Shown here: piece by piece, positions 50,666-63,300 of the stretch | How the letters are laid out: every line of letters begins with the position of its first letter | How positions within the stretch are numbered: the stretch's first letter is position 1 | DNA from: Symbiodinium natans | Taxonomy: Eukaryota; Sar; Dinophyceae; Suessiales; Symbiodiniaceae | Direction of reading: 5' to 3' | DNA: 64,000 nucleotides | Assembly (NCBI GenBank): GCA_905221605.1 | Contig: CAJNDS010000199.1 | Coordinates: 126,001 to 190,000 of the forward strand | Translations under genes and position numbers: made by a program | The notes under the pieces: model-generated | Seen by the model: only the letters and a program-made list of their open reading frames with translations | What the model was told of the DNA's origin: nothing | Databases searched by the model: none

Positions 50666-51185
50666 ACAATGCCTTTTGGTTTGATTTTATGGCTTCCATG
50701 TGTTACTTAGAAGACAGCAGTGTAGTTGTGACATGCCATCAGCGCGGAAAGTACTTTCGCAGAGCAGTCGAATTGGTGCCGGTGGATTCTTGTTTGCATT
50801 GGTCTCAAACACCAAAGGCCATCCACCCACCCACGTTTCCACTTTGCATCCACAACAACTCGAATTTTCACTTCCATTTTCTTTTTTGTTTCTGTGTTTG
50901 GCATGCAAGATTTTCAAGTTCCACGCTGGCGGAAGAATTCGTTTATTGAGCTCGAGATTGCATCACAAAGCAGAGTTGGTGCTTGATTGTGCTTGATTGA
51001 GTTGAGCAGTTCTAAGATTACCTGACAGTCGATTTCAATTTTAAAATTTATGGTAGCAGCACTGGACGAAGTCCAAGGGCTTCTTAAAAGATTGTCTAGA
51101 TTCGTGATGGCAGTGTTTGGAAACTTCAAGATCTAGAAGGAGAAATTAAATTGTTTTCTCTGATCTTCCATGGTAAGTCCAAAAA
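50666..51185. other. Host sequence, no gene recognised
   Basis: AT-richer host DNA, without long frames, repeats or motifs I can name. Confidence 0.35.
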
Positions 51186-51842
51186 ATGGAGATTGAATTT
51201 GTGTGTTTCTTGTGTAAACCTGTAGCCCAGTTCTTGATGGACACATTGGAAGGTACTTATAATCCTGGAAGATTCGAAACAGCAAATTGTCCAAATCAAA
51301 GGTCAGTTGATTTCAGCAGACAGTTGCATTATCTTAACAAATCACATGGCCCTGCTGGATTGGTCGTCAGTGAACAAAGGTGGAAATGGTTTTGAGACTT
51401 GGAGGCTTGTACGAAGGTTTCGCATTGCCTGACAGAGCCAGAGAAGTGAGTTTTTTGAGCAGATTGTTGGACGATTCTGAGACGCCTTATTTGAAGCGGA
51501 ATTGACGCAGTTTATTTCATTGAAGAACAAGCGTGAGAAAGCCACAGGAAAGCTTCTTGATGGTGACCTATTGGTCACTCTGATGGTTAACAAAACCTTA
51601 GGTGCAGCAACACTTGCGTCTTAACGTTGATGCTGTGACCACGTTTTCTGTTGTATAGATTGTGAAGCAGTGCTACCAGCAGACATTTGGCTGGAGGTTA
51701 TCAAACTTTTCAGAAGGACCAGTTCCCATGGACATAGGTGCATTGAAAGGAAAAGAAAAAGGATTTGAAGGTAACAAAGAAAAAGGGCTGAAGACATTGG
51801 TGACACCAGCTGGTGGCATGACGATTGGCAGAGTGCTGACTT
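51186..51842 (+). pseudogene. Decayed retrotransposon gag relic
   Basis: The stretch around 51,690-51,800 reads EGPVPMDIGALKGKEKG, a phrase typical of gag polyproteins of dinoflagellate retroelements just before a zinc knuckle. Upstream, pieces such as FLSRLLDDSETPYLKR appear in shifted frames with several stops. No pol follows. A dead fragment. Confidence 0.5.
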
Positions 51843-51954
51843 AGGCTTGCGCAGAGGACGCTTTGTCAAGGGGCCCCATCTCCGTGCTTAACGGATGTGA
51901 AAGGCTTAAATTGTTGGAACTACGGCTCTGTCAAATCGTGCGTGTGGGCTTTAC

Positions 51955-52420
51955 TGGCATTGTACGAATAGCACAATTGCACAGATGGCATCGCTGTGCG
52001 TCGCACGTGGGCGTGTGTCGTCATGAACCTCCCCAAGAACTCAGGCAAGGGCGGCTGGCATGGCGGGCCGCGTACGCAAAAGTAGAGCGATTTTGCTGAG
52101 CAGTGGCTGGACCATGGTGTCTAACAGTTTAAGGCTCCTTGCGATTGCGCAGATTGCCTCAGATGTTTTGAGACTTTACCTCATGTGAAGTCTCAAAACA
52201 TTTGAGGCAATCTGCGCAATCATAAGAGCCTTAAAACTGTCAGGCACCAATGGTCCAGCCACTGCTTGGAAAATCACCTTAGCGTTCCGCGCGCGGCCCA
52301 CAACGCCAGCCCGGCCATCTTCTTATATTTGAGGCAATCTGTGCAATCACAAAAGCCTTAAAACTGTCAGACACCAACAGTCCAGCCACTGCTTAGAACA
52401 ATCGCTCTAGCGTTTGCGCG
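51955..52420. repeat. Foldback (inverted repeat) of satellite B monomers
   Basis: Arms of at least ~97 bases (about 52080-52176 and 52188-52285) are inverted around an 11-base centre at 52177-52187. Both contain CAGTGGCTGGACCAT or its complement and GATTGCGCAGATTGCCTCA. Outside the core arms, similarity continues weakly. Sequence content (ACTGTCAGGCACCAATGGTC) relates them to satellite B at 33.7-35.6 kb. Confidence 0.8.
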
Positions 52421-52479
52421 CGTGGCCGTAACGCCAGCGGCCATCTGGTCTGAGCTTTTGGGGGTTTGGAATAACACTG

Positions 52480-52765
52480 CCTACACGCTGCACAGCGATG
52501 CCATCTGTGCCTCTGTGTTTTTGCCACCACTTTTGCATGGACGCCCGTTCTTTGGCGCTCATGGCCAATGGATGGGCGTTTATGCGAAGGCTGCAAGGAG
52601 CGGTGGCAAAAACACAGATGGCATCGCTGTGTGCAGCGGTGGGCAGTGTCAACTTCTCAACCCTCCAAGAGCTTAGGCAAAATGACGATGCTGGCGTCGC
52701 GGGCCGCGCACGCGCGCTAGGGCGATTTTCCTACACAGTGGCTGGACTGTTGGTGCCCAAGATTG
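52480..52765. repeat. Second foldback of the same family
   Basis: CTGCACAGCGATGCCATCTG with GTGTTTTTGCCACCAC (52488-52532) is answered by GCGGTGGCAAAAACACAGAT and GGCATCGCTGTG (about 52600-52632) in the opposite direction. The outer parts again carry satellite B phrases on both sides. Confidence 0.75.
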
Positions 52766-52789
52766 AAAGCGAGAGAGTGTCCTCCTTGA

Positions 52790-53130
52790 GGCTGCCGCTC
52801 TGTGGCCGGTGGCCAAGATAGCTGTAGCTGTTTGGCCTTCAGGTTGCGGCTTCAAGCCAAAGGTCGAAGGCCAGGATAGCGGCTGGAAGAAAGGCCAAGA
52901 CATGGGTCCGGCCCCTTAAGACTGCGGCTTAGCTGGGGACTGCGGGCTGAGGCTGACAGCAAAAACGCGGGCTTGTTCTCTTTAAGGCGTCCGCATAAGG
53001 CGGAAGGGCTAGGAATACTGCTTGTTTGGCCCCCCTTAAGGTTGCGGCTTTAAGCTGAAGGCCAAGATAGGCCCCCCCAAGACTGCGCCCAACTGGGGGC
53101 TGCGGGAAAGGTGAAGACGCGGGCTTACCA
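52790..53130. repeat. Inverted copies of repeat family D
   Basis: Phrases such as GGCCTTCAGGTTGCGGCTTC and GACTGCGGCTTAGCTGGGGA are reverse complements of the family at 38.2-39.4 kb. No gene. Confidence 0.65.
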
Positions 53131-53800
53131 CACGCGGTGGAAGATGCCTGGCCTGAACTTTACTGGTCTGCCCTGGGCCGCTAAAGTGGAGGTGTGCCGC
53201 CCATCATGCCCATCAGGCCCGAAGGTCTCTTGCCGGATGCCAACTTGCCCAGAGCAGCACCCGTAAAAAGAACAGTGCGCATAAGTCGGACGATCCGCTT
53301 TCTAGCAGTTTTAGCTTCGCCAGAACGGACCTGCGCAGTTGCAGTTCTGCCTTATTGCAGCATTACACAGACGAGCGTGCAGCTTCCTTAGAGACTCTGC
53401 TTGTCTATGCCAGGTGGAGAGATCCTGCGCAAGCGTGTCATGGTTGGCCTGGATTAGAGACGCACTACTAAGGTCTTCATCCAAAACTATTAGGCGCCCA
53501 CATTTCGCTTTGTGGCCCTATGCATTGCATTTAGGGGCGGTTGTGGGGGCTTTTATGCTTTCGGGAATAATTTCTCAGAGGCCCTGAGTAAGACTGCATT
53601 GACCTATTCCACATCTGGCTTAAGAAATTGAGGTCTTTCACAGGCTTGTGCCTCAGGGTGATGAAAGCGCCTCTTCCCGAGCTTGTTTGTCGAGAGGAGG
53701 AGGGAGGCTGCCAGTGATTTGCGCCTGATTTGCGCCTGTGTCAGGTAATGGCTTCCTTTCTTCCATCTACCCAGCGGGAAATCCTTTATAGGCTTGCTCT
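53131..53800. other. Host sequence, no gene recognised
   Basis: Unique host DNA between repeat family D and the CTA microsatellite. Frames are under 85 codons with no recognisable motif. Confidence 0.35.
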
Positions 53801-53802
53801 AC

Positions 53803-53870
53803 TACTACTACTACGACTACTACTATTACTATTATTATTACTATTACTATTATTACTGCTACTGCTACTG

Positions 53871-53948
<78 letters not shown>

Positions 53949-53990
53949 TTTATTACTACTACTGCGACTATTACTACTATTATTACTATG

Positions 53991-54036
<46 letters not shown>

Positions 54037-54093
54037 GTATTACTACTATTACTACTACTTCTTCTTCTACTACCACTACTACTACTATTACTA

Positions 54094-54165
<72 letters not shown>

Positions 54166-54410
54166 TTACTTTTACTTTTACTTCTTCTACTACTACTACT
54201 ACTACTACTACTTCTATTACTGCTGCTGCTACTGCTTCTACTACTACTACTACTACCAGTACTACGACTACTGCTGCTGCTGCTACTGCTGCTACTACTA
54301 CTACTACTACAACAACTACTACTACTACTATTACTACTATTACTACTACTACTACTATTATTACTACTACTACGACTACTACTACTACTACTGCTACTGC
54401 TACTGCTACG

Positions 54411-54483
<73 letters not shown>

Positions 54484-54580
54484 GTGGTACCACTGCTACT
54501 GCTACTGCTACTGCAACTGCTGCTACTGCGCTACTGCTACTGCGCTACTGCTACTGCGCTACTGCTACTGCTACTGCTAT
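53803..54580. repeat. (CTA)n trinucleotide microsatellite, ~780 bp
   Basis: Almost pure CTA/TAC with scattered ATT, GCT and TTC variants. It ends in a GCTACT-type block from about 54480. All frames through it are homopolymeric (poly-Leu, poly-Thr, poly-Val, poly-Ser) and not genes. Confidence 0.95.
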
Positions 54581-54599
54581 TGCTATTTCCATTCCATTC

Positions 54600-55400
54600 C
54601 AGTCGCAGCCGCAGTCTCTATCCACAGCTTAGCGTACAGCCTAGTGGCACTGCCTTGCAGCGGCGCTTCAAGAGCGCAACGGATTTCCGTTTCCACATGA
54701 GAAAAAAGGCAGGTGATCCGCTACGAATAGCCAAGCAACCACCAATCACACCCACGGTCAGTACATGCACTATACAAGCACAGGTGCAAAACAACGTGGT
54801 CAGCTCAAAATGGTGTATCGCACTCAGAAGCAATCAGTTGAGGACCTCCATGGAGAGTTCGGAACTACAGTGACTCGTCGCATCGCGCAAGTTGCCTCAT
54901 TGTCCGAACTAGCCACGGGCCAACCCACAGATTCCCAAGGGCTAGGTGGGGAGCAGGAGCGAACAGTCCACAACGAATGTCGCCACATTTCCTTCCAGCT
55001 ATTGCGTTCGAAGGTGAGAGCTCCATGAGTTTGGACATCAGAGCAATTCCATACATTGTCGTATCCTGATTGGAACTCCTGTGGCCGAAGAGTCGGCACA
55101 CACAAATGCACAAGTATCAAGACTAAGGGCACAGTCATAACGACAGTCGCACGACCTTGGGTGGGATCTTGCCCACGTTGCCCATATATATGCTGTGTTC
55201 CGCATTGCCTCAGCGCTTGAAAGCTGTTCAGGGTTGTTGCGTGTCGCTTCCCCCGGCCCCTGCGGACAGGACCGGAACCCTCACACCATACGCAGACCCA
55301 ACTAGGTGTATAATCTTGAACAGGCTGTAGAGATATCTGCGTACCCCGGACTTGGGACCGGGCCGGCTCTTTTGTGTTTGGCTGACACCCATCGTCCAGC
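54600..55400. other. Host sequence between microsatellite and tandem repeats
   Basis: No recognisable gene. The long minus-strand frame covering part of it is explained by the repeats at 55.4-56.2 kb. Confidence 0.35.
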
Positions 55401-56215
55401 AAGCACCACTTTGACGATAACACTTCCTGTCCTGCCTCAGAGCGCCGTCGGCACGACCCCATGTTCCGAGAACAGAGGAGGCCCCCGTTGCTCATCCCAC
55501 GCATGACCCAGAAATAAAGCGGCGCCATTCTGCAGAGCGGCCTCTTGGCAAATTGCGCAACGCATCGGCTACCCACAATGGGGCCGTTTTGCACAAGCCA
55601 GGGGCCGAGAAGTACTTTCAGCTTTGGATGGACCCTTGCACAGCACCGTCGGCACGATGTCGAGAGCACTTCCTGTCCTGCATCAGAGCGCCGTCGGCGC
55701 GACCCCATGCTCCCAGAGCAGAGGAGGCCCCCGTTGCTCATCCCTTGCATGAGCCAGAGATAAAGCAGCACCATTCTGTGGAGCCCTCTTGGCAAATTGC
55801 TCAACGCATTGGCTTCCCTCAATGGGGCCGTTTTGCACAAGCAGGGGCCGAGAAGTACTTTCGGCTTGTCCCTGCACAACTTCGTCGGCACGATGACGAA
55901 AGCACTTCCTGTCCTGCATCAGAGCGCCGTCGGCACGACCCCATGTTCCAAGAACAGAGGAGGCCCCCGTTGCTCATTACTTGCATGACCCAGAGAGAGA
56001 GCAGCTTCATTCTGTAGAACAGCCACACGTTAACTTGGGCAATGCATCGGCTCTCCACAATCGGGCAGGAGTGCACAAGCCTGGGGCCGAGGAGTACTTT
56101 CGGCAATGGGCTGGTCCTTGCATCACAGCTCCGTCGGCACGACCCCATGTTCGAAGAACAGCGGAGGCCCCCGTTGCTGATCAACTGCATGGCCAATTGT
56201 CCAGCTGTGTCGCTG
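55400..56215. repeat. ~205-245-bp tandem repeat, four copies
   Basis: GCCGTCGGCACGACCCCATG recurs near 55,443, 55,688, 55,927 and 56,131. Between copies are AGAGGAGGCCCCCGTTGCTC and CAATGGGGCCGTTTTGCACA. Repeat-length frames exist on both strands but show stops and no domain. Confidence 0.85.
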
Positions 56216-56417
56216 CGGTGGGAAACTTTATGGATTTGTTCAACTGCCTTCCCACGAGCAATCAACACCGCCTCTACCTCCATGTAGCTAGAATCCGTGA
56301 GCATTGCAAAGGAGGCAAGAGCCATAGAAGCGGTCAGAGCCATCGCGTAGCAGGAGGCGCCAGCTATCACCAAAAAAGGGTGCCCCGCTATCGGGACAAG
56401 TCAGAGCCGTGGTGCTT

Positions 56418-56660
56418 ACTGCTACTGCTACTGCTACTGCTACTGCTACTGCTACTGCTACTGCTGCTGCTACTGCTACTGCTACTGCTACTGCTACTGC
56501 TACTGCTACTGCTACTGCTACTGTAGTGGTGCTGCTACTGCTACTGCTACTGTAGTGGTACTGCTACTGCTACTGCTACTGCTACTGCTATTGCTACTGC
56601 TACTGCTATTGCTACTGCGACTGCGACTGCGACTGCTACTGCTACTGCTACTGCTACTAT
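56418..56660. repeat. (CTACTG)n microsatellite
   Basis: A hexanucleotide array with interruptions (TGTAGTGGT near 56,521 and 56,551, GCGACT near 56,620). It is related to the tail of the CTA array at 54.5 kb. Confidence 0.93.
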
Positions 56661-56959
56661 CACGACTACTCTTAGTGCTCACAGGCACTCGCCTTCAAAG
56701 CATGGAATAGATGCAGACTCTGCCAGCCATGAGGGCTTGCCTACAGCTCCTCAGCCCAGGAGGGCGCCGCCTGGTTAGCGAACTGCAAGCACAAGCGTTC
56801 GCCTTGCACAGCCTCAAAGTCGGACTGCTCAGCGCAGCAAAGCAACAATGCCTACCTAGTACAAATGTAGCGCTGCAGGGAGGAGCCGGAAGGGGCGGCA
56901 GAGCACGTTTGCGGCATGTCTGCGGCGCGTCAATAGCACAACAAGCCGTGGGCTTTTCG

Positions 56960-57315
56960 TTGAATTATGAAAACGCTGCGCATGAGCCGGGAGGACACAG
57001 CCGGAGGGGCGCGAGAGCACGTCGGCACGGGAAGCCGAGGGATTTTCGTTGAATTGTAGTAGACATGAAGCACTTGTTAACACTGTGTGCGTGAGCTGGG
57101 AGGCCAGAGCCGGAGGGGCGCGAGAGCGCATCTGCAGCACGTGAGCCGGGAGGACAGAGCCGGAGGGCGCCAGATCGCATCCGCGCGTCAACGGCACGTC
57201 GCAGGGAGCCAGGAGGATTTGCAGTGCAAATGTAGTACTGGGCTCGCTGCGTCCGTGAGCCGGGAGGACAGAGAGCCGGGAGGACAGAGAGCCGGAGCAT
57301 GTCTGCGGCGCATCT
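56960..57315. repeat. Degenerate ~58-bp repeat
   Basis: GAGCCGGGAGGACAGAGCCG, GAGGGGCGCGAGAGC and TCTGCGGCG-like phrases recur about six times at irregular spacing. No gene. Confidence 0.7.
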
Positions 57316-57329
57316 GCGGAGTGTCATTG

Positions 57330-60300
57330 TAGCGGGGACGGCGCGTTTTGAATTGTACAGTACATATAAATCGGGTCAAGTACTGTATATATAATCAACT
57401 ACCCTGTATCACCTCATATTTTATCTTGTTCTACTCTTCCAGAAAATGTGCATACAAAGCGGACTTTTAACGTGGGGATTTCATCTTGCACTCTTGTAGT
57501 TCGGATTGTTTTTGGGTTCTTGGTTTGACCTTGTGTGGATCAGATCCATGCTGCTTGTGTGGGACTTTCATGGCAAGACATCTCTAGCAGGTCGATGCAA
57601 GGGGCTACGCAAGCGAAGCTAGGCAGATTGGAGACGACATCGTTGAGTTTCAGCAAGGTTCGGTCACAGTCCGCGAGGTCAGTGGAGACGTACTGCCATG
57701 GTGTTAGAAGGCAAGGATTCTTTCAATTGGCCCATACATGCATGGCTCTATTTGGAGCCTGGCGATCTCTTGGGGAACCAAAGTGCAAGAAACTCCCTGT
57801 TGTTAAACTTCTCATGGATGACGGAAATTGGAAGATCTTTTGACTGCATCATAGATCACAGGACATCCCACAAGAGGAAGCCGCCTGGACTACGGTGCCT
57901 ATTTTAGGTGGAGGAAGTTTGAGGAGCCGTGTGGGTCATTGGTTGGGACATCGGTCAACTCATGACAATTTGACTACGTGGGTAAATCAGGACAAGCGTC
58001 CCAAAGCATCATCCAGCGAGGTAACAGTTGCCAGGCGGGCCGACCTTTGAAGCCCAAGAATGAGCTCTCCAGAAGTCGCGCCCGCCTTTCGCCACTGCAC
58101 AATGCAGTATAATGCAATGTCTAAGGCAAAGACTTTATGTGTTTCTGACAGAGCTTTGCAACAACAACTTACGGTTTATGAGCAGTTGCGCTGTGCACCA
58201 GTGCGCTGCATCAACGACGATCCCAGTCGAGCAGTAGCAGAACGTTTCACATCGTTGATTGACTCGACCCCGTAGTTGCACAAAAGGGTTTCGACAGACT
58301 GTGCAGACAGATTCGAGCTGGTGCTCGGGCGCAAAAGAAAACACAGTTGTGTGCACCGACTTTGGTCTGTGCTTGTCGCCACGGTTGCTTCACCTTTGCC
58401 ATGCCTCTGGGGCGGCCGTTGCTCGCGCTTCGTTGCCCGGTTTGGTTTTGCCGTGTTGATTGCCTGCTTTTCACTTCTCTGCATGTGTTGTCTCACGCTG
58501 TTTGTTGTTTACTACGACGCATATGCGTGACGGGAAAAGTAAGTATAAGTAGGTGTTGGGGCCCTGGGAGGAGGCAACCTTGTTGCGGCAAGGAAAAGGC
58601 GCGTAAGGCTTTTGCTTCGGCCTGAGAAGGCCAGACTGAGCCGAAGCACCCAGGAGCATTGAAGTGCAGGATGGAAATAGGCGTGCTGCCCAGCACTTCC
58701 GGTGAGTTCTTTGTGCACGACAGTTACAAGTAGTCAAAAAGTGCCCCCAGCTTGCAGAGTGGCCTGATGCCAAATAGGCATGCGAAGGGCAGAAGCCACC
58801 CCAAGCTGTGGCAAAGCAAAGTCTATCCATGGGAAGAGGGCAAGGCCAGGGGTAATTAAGTTCGTGCGCTCTCCTGGATGCCCAGGGAGGGGGTAAAGGG
58901 CGAAAGGGCAAAAACAACCGAAAACACATCCTCAAAAAACAAGGACAACGACAAACACTGCACAGCTTGACCTGGTTAGCGCACACAACAGCAAGGCCAG
59001 AGCATATTGTCACACAGCCTTTTCCCGGGGCTGAGTGGGCGAAGGTTTGGAAGCCCAGCGTGGCCTTCTAAATTAGACGTGCAAGTGTGTGTTGCTCCAA
59101 GTCTTTCTTGCACTCGTAAGAGGCGTGGGCGTTTCGTCCGCAAGCTCCGAGACACTTCGTCCTCTCCAACACGCATGAAACACACATTGGTGCATAACCA
59201 CCTTGCTCAATCGTGGTTTGCAGGGTAAAGCAACGAGTACAGAATCTGCACGCAGACACTGCCCTGGCCATGCTGACCAAAAAACTCAACCATCACATGC
59301 CAAACAGCCTGGATGAAGCCCATCCCGGTACCATTGGCATCCAGGCCATCAGTCCGAACAAAGTGCTGTGCGTGTTCCGCACCACTTCATTCCGCCTCTT
59401 CCACCTCAGCTCTATTTTTGCCTCTGCCAGGCTGGACAACCATGGAAGATGACTTGTCAAGCTATCAGAGCACTGCCACAGCCATGCTCAGATACGCAAT
59501 CTTCGGAGGTTTCCAAAGTTAACAGGTTCTAGACGGTCCATGCAAGAAAACTACAGCAGATTCAGATTCATTGTCTGGAGGTTCGCCATCTAGTTTGTCA
59601 GAGAATACAAGAAACTTTGGCAAATCGGTCGAGAGTAGGTTGGTGAGCTAGGGAATGTGAAAGACAGAATCCAATCTAGGCGTTTCGCGAAAACAGTTAA
59701 CAGTTTTTCCATGTCGCGTGAGCAATGCATACGTGACAAAATTCAATGCCAATCTTGTCAACATTTGTCAGCTTGTGGTTGCTTGGGAGGACAGCGCGCT
59801 TGTTTGCGTGATGCATAACGTATGACTCCACGTGTAAACCGCGTCTCGTGTTCCGAATTGGCTAAAGTGCCAATGGCAAGCTTAGTTGTTGCAACTCAGT
59901 TGCAGCCAATCAGTAGAAGATCATGTGCAGTGTCCAGGCAAGCCATTTTGCGGTCATGTTCAGGCGCGCGCAAGTTTTTGCACACCAGCATGCCAACAGG
60001 TGGAGGACATGGTTTGGATGTTTGAAAAGCCAACAACGATGGTGGCCTGCACCTCAGCAGTGCCGGCCGTTTGCAAGCCGTGACGAAGAAGCACTCATGG
60101 TGCTGCTGTACAGATAGCGAGACTTCCCAAGCAAAGCTTCATGTTTTTGTTCGCGAAGGTAGGTCTGTGGCAGAGTCTGTGGTCCGACTAGTACTAGTAT
60201 TGCATGGGACTTTATGTACGCATCTTTCAAATGTCGTACTGCAGCTTTGGTTGGTTTTGATTTATGTGTAAAAGTTAATGTTTGTTCAGCAGGTATGGCC

Positions 60301-63300
60301 TACAAATCCTTGATGTTGTTGCTGCGTGAGCGACATATGTTCAGGCTTGACCCGGATGCGACGAGGAAAGCGCATGACAAGCCAGCCGTTGGGAAGCCTG
60401 GCCAAGCCTGGTGCAGATCGCGATGACTACGTTGGACGTTGGATATTTGTTGGGAGAAGGTTCTTTCATATCATGGATCGAGTCCACCATGCTGAGTGTT
60501 GACGGAAGATGTTTCCAACTCGACCATTTGTGTGTACAACTGTTTAAGTTCAGAGTCCTCACCATTTGTTTTCAACATGATGGTCCGTGCATCAGGTCGT
60601 CGGCACCAAGTACATATTTATCAAGAGTCAGGCAAGACTTTCCGAAATTCACGGAGTGCAGATGGGATTTATGATGCGTGTTGCATGCAGGTCCCTGTCG
60701 TACTTCTGCACATGCCTGAGTCATCTTGACACGTTGCAAGAAACCCTTGTCGCGCAGACTCTGCTTGGGTTTCAGCCTTGCAGTGGTCGTCGAAAGAGTC
60801 GATGCTGCTGTTCGGTCACGAACACGATTCCCTGTTAAGTACTCAGGCAAACTGTGCGAGGAGCATGCGACTCAGCACCGTGCTGCTGCGACGTGTCTGA
60901 TTCTCTACGAGCAACAGTGTGTGGTTTGCTGAGGTCGGAGCAAAGGGGCAGATAGTCCACGTAAGGCAGTTTGGTTGACTTTCGTTTCCATCTGACTTCG
61001 CTGTCTCTTTCGGCAGGCGTGGGTATGCTCGGCATGTGCTGGTGCCCAAGGGCTTGGCAGCTTTTGGAACGTGGGAAAACATCGATGTCGCAGCCTCAAA
61101 ACAGCTGTACAACTTCTGCATGAGTTGCACTTCTGTCCAGTTCAACTGCCCTGCACGCGCTTTACAACACAGGCGTTTGCAGATCCAACGTTGATTGCAG
61201 ACCCTACGCTGAAGGCATGATCGCTGTACATGTATAGTTGTATAGGTGTCGTGTCGTTCAGTCCGAGCACGTCATTTTTGCCCTTTTTGTTTGCACATGG
61301 GGAGGCACGTGCTGCGACAGAGAGGGGGCAACTGCCCTTCGATTGGGTGACGTGGCATGATGTTGATGCCAGGAACTTTTTTGATGTCGTTGCGTTTCAG
61401 ACTCTGTTCGACAGCCTTTGCAGAATGAAATAGAATGAAGCTTGCGTTTGATGTTGAGGATGGTCATGCTGATGCCTGCTATGTCCTGCCTATTTTGGTA
61501 GGATCTGGTAGGCTTTCTTGCACACTAGTGAAGTCACGAGTGCCAGCAACGAGGTGGACGACGTCCGTCTTCGGTTTGTGCGCCCTGCACGTGAGGCTTG
61601 GTGTTTTTGCAGCTTATGCACTGCACAGATCCTGCTTTGCGAGTTGAGAGGACCAGACCATGGTGCTACTGGAGCCTGTCTCTGTTTGGGACATTCTGGA
61701 GGACTCTTGGGCATGTGACCTGGGGCTTCACGCTATGTTTCCATGCGCGCTTGCCAGAAGCATTGAGACAACAGATGGCGACAGCAGCAGATGTTCAGCT
61801 CCGCGTGCTCAGAGAGCGGCATACATGGCAATTGCCTTCTGTCAGAGACATTGCGATTGCGTCATGAATTTCGCAGGATGTGTTAGAACAACCGATGGCA
61901 GGACTGTAAGTATTAATTTCACCAAACGCCATGTATGGTCCTCGATATATGTGGTCCATGCTGAGAGCATTTGTGCTCGATGTGGACATGCGGAGACGAC
62001 GAAATTGGGTCTGTCCTGGCTGAGGCGCTCCAAGACGCACAGCTGGGTTCTCCGTGCTCCGGGGGTTGCCAATGGGTCTATGGCAGTTGGTTGATACCGC
62101 AAGGGGGCATGTTGCTGACGGCTCAGCAACGCTTGAACCTCTTACTTGCGTTCATCAGCCCGGCGAGTATCATGCAAAGCAAAAACCGTTGTGCTCGATT
62201 TCATGTGTACCACTAAGCGATCGGATCAAAATTCTTCTCGCATCCACATTTCCATTGCTGTTGCCCTCGTGATACTTAGCTCCTGCTGCTGCTTTTCTGA
62301 ACAGCAAGCGCAAGCAGGTGCACAAGTGATCTGCGAGTCATTCCCTTGGTCCCTTGATGACTTTGGCTTCGGCATTCTGAACACGCACGTGCACGCACGT
62401 GGATGCACGTTGTCTTTGTACTCAAGTTGATTTATTCGGGTTCTTACCGGTACCTGGGATGGGATGAAGGGTCCTTTGCACGCGTGAAGCGTGGTTTGGA
62501 CATTTTCGGTGTGGGTGAAACACAGCCCTGCTCAGAAGGACCTGTCTACACACCACGAGTTGGACTTGCTGCCGGGCAGTGCGAACCTTGACTTTGCTCA
62601 CCAAAAGGTGCCTTCATTGCTCGTAAAGCTCGTTTTCCAGACCTGGATATGCCTGATGGCGGCCTCAACCGGGTTGGCTTGCATGAGGCCTTCGACCCAA
62701 GGTGACGGAAGTCGCAAGGGAGTTGTGTGAGGCGCTGTGTGGTGTTGGTTGACATGTTTCAGGTTCCTGTGCAGATTGCCTTCCGCAACCCGGAGACAGC
62801 TGCAGGCCTTTGACAAAAATGCTTGTTGATGCAATCAAGCACTGCGTCCGTTCTTACGTACCCCTTCAAGCGTGCGTCATGAGTCGCAGCTTTGGTGTTG
62901 GGCAGGGAACTACACGGTCCTCGTTGACGTGGTTTCGAAGCAGAGCCAGGACTTTGCTTCAGCCATAATATGTCTCCGGTAGATGCTTGTTATGGCATGT
63001 GAGTGGTGCAAGGATGAAGAGTTGCAGAAGGAACAAATGAAGAAGGACGGCACGTTTTTCTCACGAGAATTCACAAGCTCAGCAAACCTGCTGCTACTTT
63101 CTCCAGGCTGTTGAGCAAGGCAAGAGTTACAGACTGGTTCAGCGTGGTGGAGCGGTTGAGGCAGGTCTGTCTTTCAGAGCGGCACAAAACATGTGACACA
63201 CATTGCGCTCCTAGGCATGAGTGCGTGCTTTGTCAGGGTCTTGACATTGCAGACGACGACGATGATGATGTGGAATGAGCCCCCGATTGTGTGGCGCGAA

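Noticed and set aside
53730-54632. 300- and 235-codon open frames on both strands
   Set aside because: Homopolymeric readings of the (CTA)n microsatellite.
54824-55891. 355-codon minus-strand frame
   Set aside because: Repeats the same phrases with the ~240-bp tandem units and shows no recognisable domain.
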